A DNA stretch of 64,000 nt. It comes from Nageia nagi. Lineage: Eukaryota; Pinophyta. Positions 11,661-21,593 of this stretch are shown here, piece after piece (the stretch's first letter is position 1; each line of letters opens with the position of its first letter). The stretch covers positions 109,244,001 to 109,308,000 of the forward strand of contig JBITNC010000001.1 in the NCBI GenBank assembly GCA_050084985.1, written 5' to 3'. Below the pieces are notes generated by a model. The model worked only from the letters and a program-made list of their open reading frames with translations. It did not search any database and was not told where the DNA came from. Position numbers and translations under genes: made by a program.

Positions 11661-12417
11661 TTCCCAGGCTATTATGCTATAGAAAAAATAAATAAATTCC
11701 TTAGTGGTCTAGGCTAGAAACCCTATACCAAGATTTTTAAAATATCTAGGAGGATCTATCATATTTAGCTAAGTACACTTGCCCATAAAGCTATGTATGA
11801 AGTGAGGTGCAAAAAACTCTACACCAATATCTAATCCTTAGATAGAAGCCTACATGGAATTGAACTCCACATACTGAAAGGTATAGTGAAGACTATTTAG
11901 GTTATAAATGAAAACTAGGTAGGAAGTTATGTCCATCATCTATAAACTACCATTGCAAAGTTACTTATCACAAAAGCCATCTTTACAACCTCTTTCCTTG
12001 CAAAAGTTGGATAGGAGGGGTGTTTAGACAAGCCTATAGAGAAAATAATCCTTACCCTAGAATCATTCCTTCACACAAAAAACCTTGATTCAAGAAGAAA
12101 AAGGTACTACATGTAGTTTTTTAGAGCTACCAAAAATAGCAATTCGGAGGCAACAAAAAATTCAAAGTAAAATAACTAAAAATCAATACCATTTCAGTAG
12201 TTTTTAACAAAAGTAGATAGACCCACAAACATAAAAAAAGAGAGTTTAGGGGTCCAAAAATCATCATTAAGAGACCTAGCCCATTGTGATCATCTTTTCA
12301 AGTTGATCATTTTGATATATTACACCCATACACTTTTTTGGGCACTTTCTAAAAATAGCAATTTCTAAAAATAGTAATTTCTAAAAATATCAGTGTTAGA
12401 AATAGCAATTTTTAGAA
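11661..12417 (+). other. A leader
   Basis: About 760 bases before gag without an open frame, matching the leader of M in inverse orientation. Near its end (12340-12420) are repeated AAAATAGCAATTTCT-like units. Confidence 0.6.
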
Positions 12418-13998
12418 ATAGCACCTAAAATAAGATTCCAAATAGTAGCACAAGCTGATGCTACCATGATGACATTTTACACTATGATCCAACAAATGGC
12501 AGATACACTTACCAATACATTCAAAGAAAAAATTAGATAAATATAGACACAAATACAAACCCTTGATAGTAAATATGATAGTGTTCAACTAAGTCTCAAT
12601 CATACCAACAATGCATCTAGTTCACAACAATTAGGGCAAATAGGAAATTCATAAGGGTATCATCATAACTTTTAGAGCCAAGAAGGTGGTTTCATTCTTT
12701 CCCATATAACCAAATTAAATTTTCCTTGATTTGATGGAGATAATTCTAATGGTTAGATTTATAAAGCTAGATAGTATTTCACATTGAACCAAATCCTAGA
12801 GGAACTAAAGGTGTGCATGGCATCTTTTCATTTGTACCATGAGGCTCTCCAATGGCACCAGCGGTACTCCAAAATACATCCTACTCCTTCATGGGATGAA
12901 TTCACTCAACAATTATTGATCCATTTTGGTCCTAGTGACTACAAAAATTTCATAAGGGCATTGACCAAGTTATATGAAACTACAATAATTAAAGAATACC
13001 AAAATTAGTTTGAGAAATTAGTAAATCACATAGAGGAGTTAGATGATGCATTTTTCATAAGTTGTTTTATTAGTGGCTTAAAGGAAGAAATTAAACCAAA
13101 AGTCAAAATGCTTAATCCCAAAACTATGATGGATGCTATTACCTTGCCAAAACTCATTGAAGATAAAGCCAGTGCTCATAGATAAAATGCAAGACCTCCA
13201 TTCACCAAAACACATAATATTTTCCATTTCTCTAATAACATAAGTGCCCCATCATCAAATCACATAATCCAAACTAAGAAGTTGACATGGAAAGAAATGG
13301 AGGACCATTGAAAGAAGTGCTTGTGCTATAATTATGATGAGAAATTTATTCATGTCCATCATTATACACAACAAAAGTTATATTTGCTTGATGCTGATGC
13401 TCCTAGTGAAGAGAAGTATGAGAGTGCACCTAAAGAGGCTATAGAGGAAATTCTAGATGAGGAGGCCTCAGTTATCTCTTATGATGCATTGGTAAGAACT
13501 AACACACCTCAAACTATGAAGGTCAAATAGTTTTTTAAAAAGTGCCCTCTCATAATATTGTTGGATTCAGGAAGTACTCATAATTTCATTGATCCATAAG
13601 TAGCTAAGGTTGTTAACTATTACATCCACCCTACAAATAATTTTGAAGTTATCATTAGCAAAGGAGAAAAAATAGCATGTAAAGGAACATGTCATAATGT
13701 TAAACTAAGCATGGACCACTATACTTTGAAAAGTGACATGTATGATTTACCATTTAGGGGATGTGGTATAGTTTTGGGGGTATAATGGCTGAGGACTTTG
13801 GGCACCATATAGTGGAATTTAGTAGAGCTATGAATAATATTTAAAATATATGAATAAGATCATACTCTCAAGGGATAACAAGGTGGATCTATACAAATTG
13901 TGAGCTCACATTCTATAGAAAAGATCCTATGAAAAATTGAAAAAGGGATGCTAGCATAGTTACACTCTTTATCAATCATTGAATCTAAAATCATAGAG
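12418..13998 (+). pseudogene. A gag and protease
   Basis: The gag start has decayed (ATA at 12418-12420 where M has ATG). From 12784 the gag domain reads MNQILEELKVCMASFHLYHE and FGPSDYKNFIRALTKLYETT. A stop at 13006-13008 follows, then continued homology through FEKLVNHIEELDDAFF to a zinc-knuckle remnant CYNYDEKFIHVHHY near 13325 (second Cys and last Cys lost). The protease active site is intact as LLDSGSTHNFIDP at about 13556-13595, followed by YIHPTNNFEVII. Stops occur throughout. It ends where C inserted (13999). The sequence picks up again at 26671 with KLKDP, and the M copy confirms the join. Confidence 0.85.
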
Positions 13999-13999
13999 C

Positions 14000-15104
14000 T
14001 ATAATATCCCCAAAACTCACAAAATGCAATTTTTGTTAAAGTGTAATATTCCAAAGTTGAAATATCACTACTTAGGAATTTATATATATTTTTATATTTT
14101 TCTATCTAGCTCAATTCAAATCGGATCTTCAAATTGAATAAGAAATAGAGCTAGAAATGAATTTTATTCTTCAAGAGCTGGGATGTCCCAAATGGAAAAG
14201 TATAATACTCAAGGAAAAATACCCAAATGCTCAAGAAGGGAGATGTTTGCCCTCATAAGGTAGATTTGGATGATTTAGCCCTGCAAGTTCTTCAATTTCT
14301 TCTTCCCAATTCTAGATGGACCTCCTCACACTGATTCAGCTGGTCTAGATCTAGGACATGTCTCCTTACACTAATTTGGTAGGTTATATCTAGATCTAGA
14401 ATATGGTCACATTGGCTGGATCTAGATCTACCCTATTGGTTGGATTTGGATTAGGGATGGAATAGTTCCACCACATTGGCTCGAACTATTCTAGTAACTC
14501 CACCTCACTAGCTCAAGCTACTCTTGCAACTACACCTCACTGGCTCGAGTTACTATCCTAGCTTAGTTAAGAACTCCTCCACACTAGCTTGAGCTCTCTC
14601 ACTAAGCTAGCTAGAAAGTTGCAACTCCACTAGCTGCTAACCTCCAAAAAGAGATAAACTCTAATGATCTTCAAGCATGCCTATAAATGATGCATCCCAT
14701 CTCCTTTTATAACAAGATCTCTCATACCTTGGAATCACCTAAAGTGCAATGTCCCTCTTCTGATGTCTTAGGATGAACAATTAAATCATCTAGGGACCCA
14801 GGAATCCAATATCCCATAATGGTTTCCTAGAGATGCCAAATTACAAGATCAATGGCTCATAAATGCAACATCCCATTATGAGAGACTAATATTGCATTAA
14901 TTACAAATAATTGAGCCAAATTAATTAAATAAAATCCAAGGGTGAGTGCCTCAAGGGTCTCTTTAGCCTTGGTTATAGAAATAAATGCAAAATATTAATA
15001 AAATACTCCTAAATTAATTTATTTTTGTTTTCTCCTCCTTTGCTATGAACATCATACTCCAAGAGGAGAGAAAGTGGATGTTTTACAAATTTGGGGACAT
15101 TACA
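14000..15104 (-). repeat. C 3' LTR
   Basis: 1105 bp, plus-strand ends TATAATATCCCC and GGGGACATTACA. The left terminal TG has become TA. It aligns throughout with 25565-26670 with scattered differences. The middle (about 14330-14640) has repeated CTAGATCTAGA and 'CTCACTGGCTCGAG'-type phrases. Confidence 0.9.
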
Positions 15105-15747
15105 AGTCTCCCCTTCTTGAATTGCTTGTCCCCAAGCAACTCAAGATAAATTGGCCCTTCTCTTTCCCATCCTAAAAAGCTATAATGCAGATGAAAGAAC
15201 AAGGAGAAAGAGTTTCAATTTTCTACTACAAGTGATGGCCAAAATGTCTACCTTCATAGCCCCACAAACCAACATCCAAGTCCTAAATGAAATCAAGGAG
15301 TGCTAATGGGTTATCTTCTATCTAGGATTGTGTCACATGATGGGAGGGAGAATATGCAATTTTAGCAAGCATGAATACATTCATCCCAACATCCCAATGG
15401 TCTAAGTGGCTAAGTGGTTCATAAGGAAAAGTATGATGAATTAATACCAAATCTCCAATCCCTCTATTTCTTATTTTAAGCAAGATGATGGACAATTTGT
15501 CCCAAAAACTTTTGCAGCAATATACTTGTAACAAGGACATATATGCCAAAGAGATGTAAATTTGACTAGCAAGTATTATCACTTATTTCCAATCTTCAAT
15601 CAACCTCTAACTTATTATCCAGAAAAAGAACACTCTTAACCAATTCGTTAGTGGCTGAGCAAATGTGGGCATGTTACCTTGGGATTGGGTGATGTCTTAC
15701 ATGGTAGTTCTATTTGGGATGTGAGGAATGATTCAATGTTGTTGCTT
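15105..15747 (-). other. C polypurine tract and 3' interior
   Basis: The minus strand next to the LTR reads TTCAAGAAGGGGAGACT (purine tract, 15105-15121). Beyond it about 600 bases continue the C interior up to the B insertion. One minus-strand open stretch (15582-15322, 86 codons) shows no family motif I recognise, and its composition gives no reason to call it a gene. No RT or integrase motif is seen. Confidence 0.6.
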
Positions 15748-16025
15748 TGGATTGTTTACAAATAAAAATTGAGAGTGCAAATAAGTAAATAGGGGACTAT
15801 CTACAAACTCAATATTATCTGTATTCTAGCTACGGGTAGCAATTTATTCCAGATAACAATGAACAACATATAACAATTCAGAAGTGTAAATGTAACCAAC
15901 CAAGACTGTGATTTGTGTACTTACCTCACGGAACGTACCTGACAACGGAAGACGTAGATATTAGCGATGTACCGATGATAAGCTACCTTTCCAACAGCGT
16001 CGCAACCTGCAATGATGCCAAAAGA

Positions 16026-16101
16026 GGACCGCGGGCGGTCCGTTTCAGTGATATAAGAGCGCCGGCGGTGTTCTTCCGTTCACAAAGGAGCACCGGCGGC
16101 C
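16026..16101. repeat. Palindrome cluster in B 3' LTR
   Basis: Three related GC-rich motifs spaced about 31 bp apart: GGACCGCGGGCGGTCC (16026-16041), GCGCCGGCGGTG (16059-16070) and GCACCGGCGGCC (16090-16101). The same motif recurs at 18597, 19262, 21436 and 23176. Confidence 0.85.
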
Positions 16102-16332
16102 TTATCTTGATAGCTTTGACCTCTCAGTTAGGTCCAGTTCTTCAGTATAGATATCTCAGATAGCAGTATAATATTAGAATTGATCGCAGATGTCAGGATA
16201 GCTTGCGCAAGGAAGCACACAAACCACAGCCTTGTAGGCGGTACCAAGAGATACCTTAGGGGGTAGCCACTTACAAGACCATACGCGGGATCATGTGTAT
16301 CCTTGTTGTTGTGGACTTACTATTAGATCCCT

Positions 16333-16342
16333 TATTTATATA
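16333..16342 (-). promoter_or_regulatory. Candidate LTR TATA box (3' LTR copy)
   Basis: The minus strand reads TATATAAATA followed by AGGGATC, a plausible TATA box for the LTR promoter. The identical copy that would act in the 5' LTR is at 23481-23490. Start-site mapping is not possible from sequence. Confidence 0.45.
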
Positions 16343-16608
16343 GATATAGGTAATACCGCCCATAGGTCGGCGTGCATCCACATAAATAAGGTTAATTCAC
16401 AAGATTTAAGATAAACATACCAATAAACAAGATAATTCATGCAATACTCAAGACAAACCGTGCAATATTCAAGATAACCCATGCTATATTCATGTTTAAG
16501 CCAAACATTGATATTATCACTTTAATTCATTCAATACATATAGTTAAACTAAGCATATTTCCTTAATTCATTGATTTAAAAGCATAAAATCATTTTTATG
16601 TGTTAACA

Positions 16609-16622
16609 GATGCCCCACTTTG
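16609..16622 (-). other. B polypurine tract
   Basis: The minus strand reads CAAAGTGGGGCATC directly before the 3' LTR. The same tract (AAAGTGGGGCATT) lies at G's LTR border at 54261-54275, linking B to the Tat-type family of D and G. Confidence 0.8.
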
Positions 16623-16990
16623 GATGTGAAATCGAAAAAAAATCATGAGATGACTTGAGATTTTACATTCAAAGTAAAAACACAACATCATAGCAAGCAA
16701 TTTTGATAAGCAATGATAAACACTAACCATTCCAAACTTAAGCAACATCATGATAAAGCTAGATATAGGTTGAGAAAACTCCCTTTTTACATTACCTTGG
16801 GCATGCTTGCCCCTTGCGTTTTGCTGTAGAAGGTGATAGTCTGATAAGCTGATAATCTTTGCCGCAATGTTGATGACCCAGGACAACAAACTTGACAACA
16901 CATATGACAATGACCGGACAGACGACTTGACCACACATGCCGGCCGGACGACAACTTGACAAGACCACATCACAAGACAAAACATGAATA
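16623..16990. other. Non-coding stretch in B
   Basis: Between the purine tract and the tandem arrays there is no gene I can support. Around 16800-16980 the sequence is richer in CpG and holds several CTTGAC/GACAAC phrases that lead into the 36-bp array. Confidence 0.6.
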
Positions 16991-17138
16991 ACTCACAAGA
17001 CCAAGACATGATAACACACATGATCAACTTACAAGACCAAGACATGATAACACACATGATCAACTCACAAGACAAGACATAATAACACACATGATCAACT
17101 CACAAGACAAAACATGATAACACACATGATCAACTCAC
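16991..17138. repeat. 36-bp tandem array (about 4 copies)
   Basis: Units starting ACTCACAAGACCAAGACATG and running through ATAACACACATGATCA begin at 16991, 17027, 17063 and 17098, with a fifth start at 17133. Spacing is 35-36 bp and copies differ by one to three bases. Confidence 0.9.
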
Positions 17139-17142
17139 AGGG

Positions 17143-17735
17143 GAGAGCTAAGTATCCACACAACTGAGCCCTCTCATCAAGAGGTGTACTCCAGTTGCCG
17201 AAGAACCGAACTCTGCAAAACAAGTGATAAGCAGATATGTGAGAGCTAAATTCCACACAATTGAGCCCTCGCATCAAGAGGTGTACTGCAGTTGCCGAAG
17301 AACCGAACTCCGCAAAATAAGTGATAAGCTGATAATGGGAGAGCTAAGTATCCACACAACTGAGCCCTCACATCAAGAGGTGTACTCCAGTTGCCGAAGA
17401 ACCGAACTCCGTAAAACAAGTGATAAGCAGATAATGGGAGAGCTAAGTATCCACACAACTGAGCCCTCACATCAAGAGGTGTACTCTAGTTGCCGAAGAA
17501 CTGAACTCCGCAAAACAAGTGATAAGCAGATATGTGAGAGCTAAATTCCACACAACTGAGCCCTCGCATCAAGAGGTGTACTGCAGTTGCCGAAGAACTG
17601 AACTCCGCAAAACAATGATAAGCTAAAGGGGGAGAGCTAAGTTCCACACAACTGAGCCTTCACACTGGCTGCAGTCACATAGGAACCGAACTCCGCAAAA
17701 CAAGTGATAAGCTGATGGATCTGACACTCCACTAA
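17143..17735. repeat. 98-bp tandem array (6 copies)
   Basis: Units begin GAGAGCTAAGTATCC or GAGAGCTAAATTCC at 17143, 17241, 17339, 17438, 17536 and 17632, with spacing 96-99 bp. Each holds AGAGGTGTACT, CAGTTGCCGAAGAAC and GTGATAAGC. The last copy diverges. Open frames across it are by-products of the repeat, since 98 is not a multiple of three and the units show no protein pattern. Confidence 0.92.
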
Positions 17736-17736
17736 G

Positions 17737-18487
17737 AAGCATGATAAGCTGATAATGGGAGCTGAACTCCACTCATAAGCACATGATAAGCTGACTATGG
17801 GAGCTGGACTCCACTCATAAGCACATGATGAGCTGCCTATGGGAGCTGGACTCCTCTCACAAGCATGGTAATCTGATCATGGGAGCTGAACTCCTCTAAG
17901 AAGCATGATAAACTGATAATGGGAGCTGAACTCCACTCATAAGCACATGATAAGCTGACTATGGGAGCTAGACTCCTCTCACAAGCATGATAATCTGATC
18001 ATGGGAGCTAGACTCCTCTCACAAGCATGGTAATCTGATCATGGGAGCTAGACTCCTCTCACAAGCATGGTAATCTGATCATGGGAGCTGGACTCCTCTC
18101 ATGAGCACATGATAAGCTGACTATGGGAGCTGGACTCCTCTCACAAGCATGATAATCTGATCATGGGAGCTAGACTCCACTCATAAGCACATGATGAGCT
18201 GCTTATGGGAGCTGGACTCCTCTCACAAGCATGGTAATCTGATCATGGGAGCTAGACTCCTCTCACAAGCATGGTAATCTGATCATGGGAGCTGGACTCC
18301 TCTCATGAGCACATGATAAGCTGACTATGGGAGCTGGACTCCTCTCACAAGCATGATAATCTGATCATGGGAGCTAGACTCCTCTCACAAGCATGGTAAT
18401 CTGATCATGGGAGCTGGACTCCTCTCATGAGCATATGATAAGCTGACTATGGGAGCTGGACTCCTCTCACAAGCATGATAATCTGAT
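17737..18487. repeat. 41-bp tandem array (about 18 copies)
   Basis: Units such as GATAATCTGATCATGGGAGC followed by TAGACTCCTCTCACAAGCATG repeat about every 41 bp. Two subtypes alternate (CTGATCATGGGAGCTAGACT and CTGACTATGGGAGCTGGACT), giving a higher-order repeat in places (for example 18000-18200 against 18200-18400). The phrase GGGAGCT links it to the 98-bp array. Confidence 0.92.
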
Positions 18488-18596
18488 CACTCGGGTCTGT
18501 AAACACAAAACTCAAAGCAATATTCTCCTGGATATAACGTTGATCATGCAACTATGATGCACTCATGATACTCAATAAACTAATTTTCCAGATAAA

Positions 18597-18665
18597 GGAA
18601 CGCGGGAGGTCCTTTCTCACTAACTTAGAACGCCGGCGGTCTTCAACTAAGACCGTGGGCGGTCC
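18597..18665. repeat. Palindrome cluster upstream of PMD gene
   Basis: Three motifs spaced about 23-31 bp: GAACGCGGGAGGTCC (18598-18612), GAACGCCGGCGGTCTT (18628-18643) and GACCGTGGGCGGTCC (18651-18665). They lie about 145-210 bp upstream of the PMD gene's TATA box. Confidence 0.85.
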
Positions 18666-18807
18666 TTTTCTTGATGATTTTTCAAAAACTATAAAAATCA
18701 CGTCCCTGCGAATCACCCCTAGATTCCAGATTGACGTCTAATTGCTGATCTACGTGCCCCAAATGCTCAAATCGAAATTTACCTTGAAGTGTGTGCCCTA
18801 ACCTTTT

Positions 18808-18815
18808 TATAAAAG
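18808..18815 (+). promoter_or_regulatory. TATA box of PMD gene
   Basis: TATAAAAG flanked by a T run and GGGGCCCC, 145 bp before the first coding ATG. No ATG lies between it and the start at 18961, so translation from 18961 is the natural reading. A start of transcription near 18840 would be expected from usual spacing. Confidence 0.7.
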
Positions 18816-18960
18816 GGGCCCCACCCTTCCTCATTTGTTCACCCTATCGTTTTCATAGCTGAGAGCACCCTAGAGGTTGAGAGACTGATTCGGAGAGTTT
18901 TAGCTGGTGCTTTTGTCACTCTCGCTAGATAATTCTTCCTGTATTGCTGTGTTGCACACT

Positions 18961-21195
18961 ATGGCCCTACCGATCACACGCCGAGAGGGACACAGAGCTG
19001 CCTTGGTAGCTGATTCTCCTACCGGTCATCAGGTACATTATATTTACTACCTTTTCCATGCTATGTTTTTGTTTCTCTTCAAGTTTTAGCTGACTGTACA
19101 CTGGTTTCCCCAATTTGCCCCTAGGGTTTTACTGTTGCATACCCTAGCTCTGCGTTTTTCTCTTTTTAGTCTACTTTTCGAACTTCCGGTGCCGTGGCTG
19201 CCTCATGCTCACCCGTACAAACCTGCACCCCGAATTTTTATTCCCCTCTTTCACGGAAACAGGACCGCTGGCGGTCCTTTCTGCCCTAACTTGGACCGTG
19301 GGCGGTCTTCTTTTTTTGTGTAGTATTTCTTTGCTATTTGTGTTTCACGTCTTGATACTGACTTGTCTTTCATTTTTCTTGCAGAACCGTGCATACCTTA
19401 TGCGTCCTTCCGGCAAGAGTGCTACCTTCACCACTGCCCAACAGTGGCCCCAAACTGACGCAGCCCAAAGTATTCTAGAGGATATTTCATTCAGCCACCT
19501 TGCATTTGCTGAATATGTGTTTCATGACCGCAACATGCTTACAACTTTGATGGAGAGGTGGGATCCGAATTCCAACACCTTTCATCTTCCCACTGGTGAG
19601 ATTACAGTAACCTTAGAGGATATCTACAGGATCACTAGGCTTCCTATCAGGGGGAAACTAGTGAACATGATTCCTGTTCCGAGCTTGGAACAGGCAGAGG
19701 TGTGGGCTACATGGCTGACAGGATCAGACGAGGTGAATCACAGGAAGAGGGGTGTGTCACTAGTGAGACATGTGCCAGAGGATCCTCCAGCACGGGGTGA
19801 CCTACGGATGAGGCTCCTCATTGCCTACCTTCTAGATGCTATTGTCTATCCAGACAAGAGTAGTGAGACCTTCCCAGTGGGTATGATTCCTATTATTCAG
19901 GACATGGTTATTCACAGACAGCGATATGCATGGTGCCCCGCAATACTGGCACAACTTTATCATGATCTTCACAGCTTCACGGAGGTGGAGAGAAAGGGGA
20001 GACAGGTGGCTCACTCTATGATCCTACAGGTGTGGGCCTATGAGCACATCACTATTTCTAGACCGACTATACTGCCCCTAGACCAGCCGGATGATGCCCC
20101 ACCTGGCAACGGTGGGCGATGACCGAGGTACCAGACTTCCCTAACATAGACCTAGAGGGATGGCGTGTGCGACTTGACTTACTACAGGAGGTGCAGATCT
20201 ACTGGCGTCCTTATCGGGGAGGTGTACCAGAGTGGGAGGAAGACCTAGAGGAGATGACATGGGTGAGACACCCTACCTACCTACAGGCACGGAGGGCACT
20301 AGTGGAGCCATACAGGCTAGAGCGGGTACTCCGCCAATTCGGCCTCCAGCAGGGTATACCGAATGACTGCAGGATAGTAGTGCGCTACTACCGTAGCAGG
20401 CACCTCCCAGAGGATTATGAGCCAGTACCTGACTGGGATTCAGGTTGGGAGTCCCCCAGCGAGGACTCCGACTATGAGGTAGATGATGACCTAGATGGAC
20501 CTGATCACACAGAGGATTACCTAGACTGGTGGAGGACATGCCGTCCTCACCACATAGGCATACATGCTACTGACATAGGTGACGATGCATGGGAGGACGA
20601 GGACACGGGAAACACAGAGACCAGATGGGACACTCCCTTCACCATGGGAGGATGGGGAGGAGAGGATAGCTCTACATATGCTCGTGACACATCTCTAGAT
20701 GCAGGGCATGACGACAATGAGGAGACTGATCCGGACCAAGACGAATATGAACCAGAATACAAGACAGAATCGGACTGGGAGGATGAAGCCTACGATGAAG
20801 ATGATGATGGTAAACTACTTTCTCTTTTACTTTGCTTTGACTTACAGTTTTTCACAATACGCAAGGAACTAATCATGGTATATTAATGTTATGTCATAGA
20901 TACTACGGTTGAGATTGCTAGGCTGCGTAGCCAAATCGATCAAAAGGATGAGGAGATCAGAGAACTACAGGGCCGTCTACGGTTTGGAGGAGGAGACTAT
21001 GTCGGTATCTATCAAGACTTACAGGCGGCTAACAAAGAAATCAAGGTCCTCTACGAGCAGCTTCGCCAGGCTGAGAGACAGATCGGCGAGGAGAAGGCCC
21101 GCACCGAGAAATACAAGGCACGATGCGGGGGTGGCACTTCTAGCAGGGCTACTAGCTCTAGTGTAGGGGGTGGGGGGTCTAGCAGGAGGCTCTAA
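18961..21195 (+). CDS. Plant mobile domain (PMD) protein gene carried by B, frameshifted
   Basis: PMD proteins occur as host nuclear proteins (the MAIN/MAIL1 group, needed for transposon silencing) and inside plant transposons. Proposed exons: 18961-19032 (MALPITRREGHRAALVADSP...), 19385-20809 and 20900-21195. The PMD hallmarks are FHLPTGEITVTLEDIYRIT near residue 75, WAYEHITISRP, and ERVLRQFGLQQGIPNDCR in the second half. An acidic Asp/Glu-rich tail follows (20430-20808), then a coiled-coil exon (VEIARLRSQIDQKDEEIREL). Both introns have GT-AG ends and keep frame. One frame change near 20095-20118 splits the reading into 245 and 230 codons, so the full product of about 600 residues cannot be made without correction. 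Base composition is visibly richer in GC than the neighbours. The gene is convergent with gag. The PMD assignment is confident; activity is unknown. Confidence 0.85.
19033..19384 (+). other. PMD gene intron 1
   Basis: GTACATTA to TTTTTCTTGCAG, 352 bp, phase 0, T-rich before the acceptor. Splicing joins ...DSPTGHQ to NRAYLMRPSG in one frame. Unspliced reading meets stops. It contains two of the GC-rich palindromes (19262-19308). Confidence 0.8.
19262..19308. repeat. Palindrome pair in PMD intron 1
   Basis: GGACCGCTGGCGGTCC (19262-19277) and GGACCGTGGGCGGTCT (19293-19308), 31 bp apart, separated by CTAACTTGG. The same pair layout occurs at 18628-18665. Confidence 0.88.
20092..20122 (+). other. 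Frameshift point in PMD gene
   Basis: The upstream frame ends in TGA at 20120-20122. The downstream frame is open from 20095, and its residues PTWQRWAMTEV fit the family (an RW pair before the next block). The change therefore lies in or near the C run GATGATGCCCCACC (20091-20104), consistent with a single-base indel. By chance the ATG at 20119 overlaps the TGA as ATGA. Confidence 0.7.
20810..20899 (+). other. PMD gene intron 2
   Basis: GTAAACTACTTTC to ATGTCATAG, 90 bp, phase 1. Splicing turns the acidic run ...EDDD into TTVEIARLRSQ and opens the final 98-codon exon that ends at TAA 21193-21195. Without splicing the frame stops at 20886. Confidence 0.75.
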
Positions 21196-21562
21196 ATCAT
21201 ATCTATGTAATCTCATCCAGTTTGCATTGTAAACAAAAACATTTTGAGCATGATATATATATAAAACACATATTTTGGTACCTGATTTGTTCTTTATGCA
21301 TGTACTTGTGATGTTTGAATTTGATGTTCCGTGATCCTTGAGAACGAGCACCAACGATATGACGTGAAATTCTGATCCTTCATGTTACGAACGTATTCGA
21401 CATCTTTCACTTTCCTCTGTTTTTCCTCTAAAAGAGGACCGCCGGCGGTCCTATTATCACAAAATACAACGTCGGCGCTCCTGTTATAACGTCATAAATC
21501 TTCCCAAATCTCATGACATCCGTTAATTCCCTGAGCTAACTGCGTGTTTCTCTCCCTCCCTC
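21196..21562. other. Convergent spacer between PMD gene and gag
   Basis: Holds the presumed 3' untranslated part of the PMD gene (AT-rich, with ATATATATATAAAACAC at 21250-21268) and a palindrome pair: the perfect GGACCGCCGGCGGTCC at 21436-21451 and ACGTCGGCGCTCC at 21470-21482. No gene is seen. Confidence 0.7.
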
Positions 21563-21583
21563 TTTTTTTTTTTTTTTTTTTTT
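21563..21583 (-). repeat. 21-base A tract downstream of gag
   Basis: A run of 21 T on the plus strand, that is A21 in the gag sense, ten bases past the gag stop codon. It is followed in gag sense by GAGGGAGGGAGAG. It marks the border between the retroelement-derived gag and the inverted PMD segment. Confidence 0.95.
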
Positions 21584-21593
21584 ATATTTTGAT

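Larger units (their letters stand above)
15753..16608 (-). repeat. B 3' LTR
   Basis: 856 bp, TGTTTACAAATA to TGTGTTAACA. Compared with 22903-23756 it differs by G/A at 15953, a 2-bp indel in the first palindrome (about 16031-16034), TG/CA at 16204-16205 and C/T at 16227. Three GC-rich palindromes lie at 16026-16101. Confidence 0.96.

Noticed and set aside
15915-16163. 82-codon plus-strand open frame in the B LTR
   Set aside because: It lies wholly within the LTR, spans the palindromes and has no family motif. In the 5' LTR copy the 2-bp indel shifts the frame.
16596-17090. 164-codon minus-strand open frame beside the B 3' LTR
   Set aside because: It begins in the LTR end and runs through the 36-bp array, giving a repeated CELIMCVIMSW-type peptide. 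Best explained by the repeat.
17224-17544. 106-codon plus-strand repeat protein with EPSHQEVY units
   Set aside because: A by-product of the 98-bp array. The antisense strand gives an equally long frame, and neither has a plausible start or promoter.
16991-18487. Possible CRISPR-like array
   Set aside because: Repeats are directly abutting with no unique spacers, and the context is a plant LTR retrotransposon.
20273-20762. Minus-strand open frames of 88 and 71 codons opposite the PMD gene
   Set aside because: Mirror frames of the coding strand with no motif.
20119-20886. Separate second gene starting at the ATG overlapping the TGA
   Set aside because: Family residues of the PMD second half begin upstream of that ATG (from 20095), and the last codons 20810-20886 read into an intron. 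It is the same gene after a frameshift.
18961-21195. Ordinary host PMD gene in its native place
   Set aside because: It lies between the LTRs, primer site and purine tract of one TSD-bounded element, and shares the palindromes with the LTRs. It travels with B.
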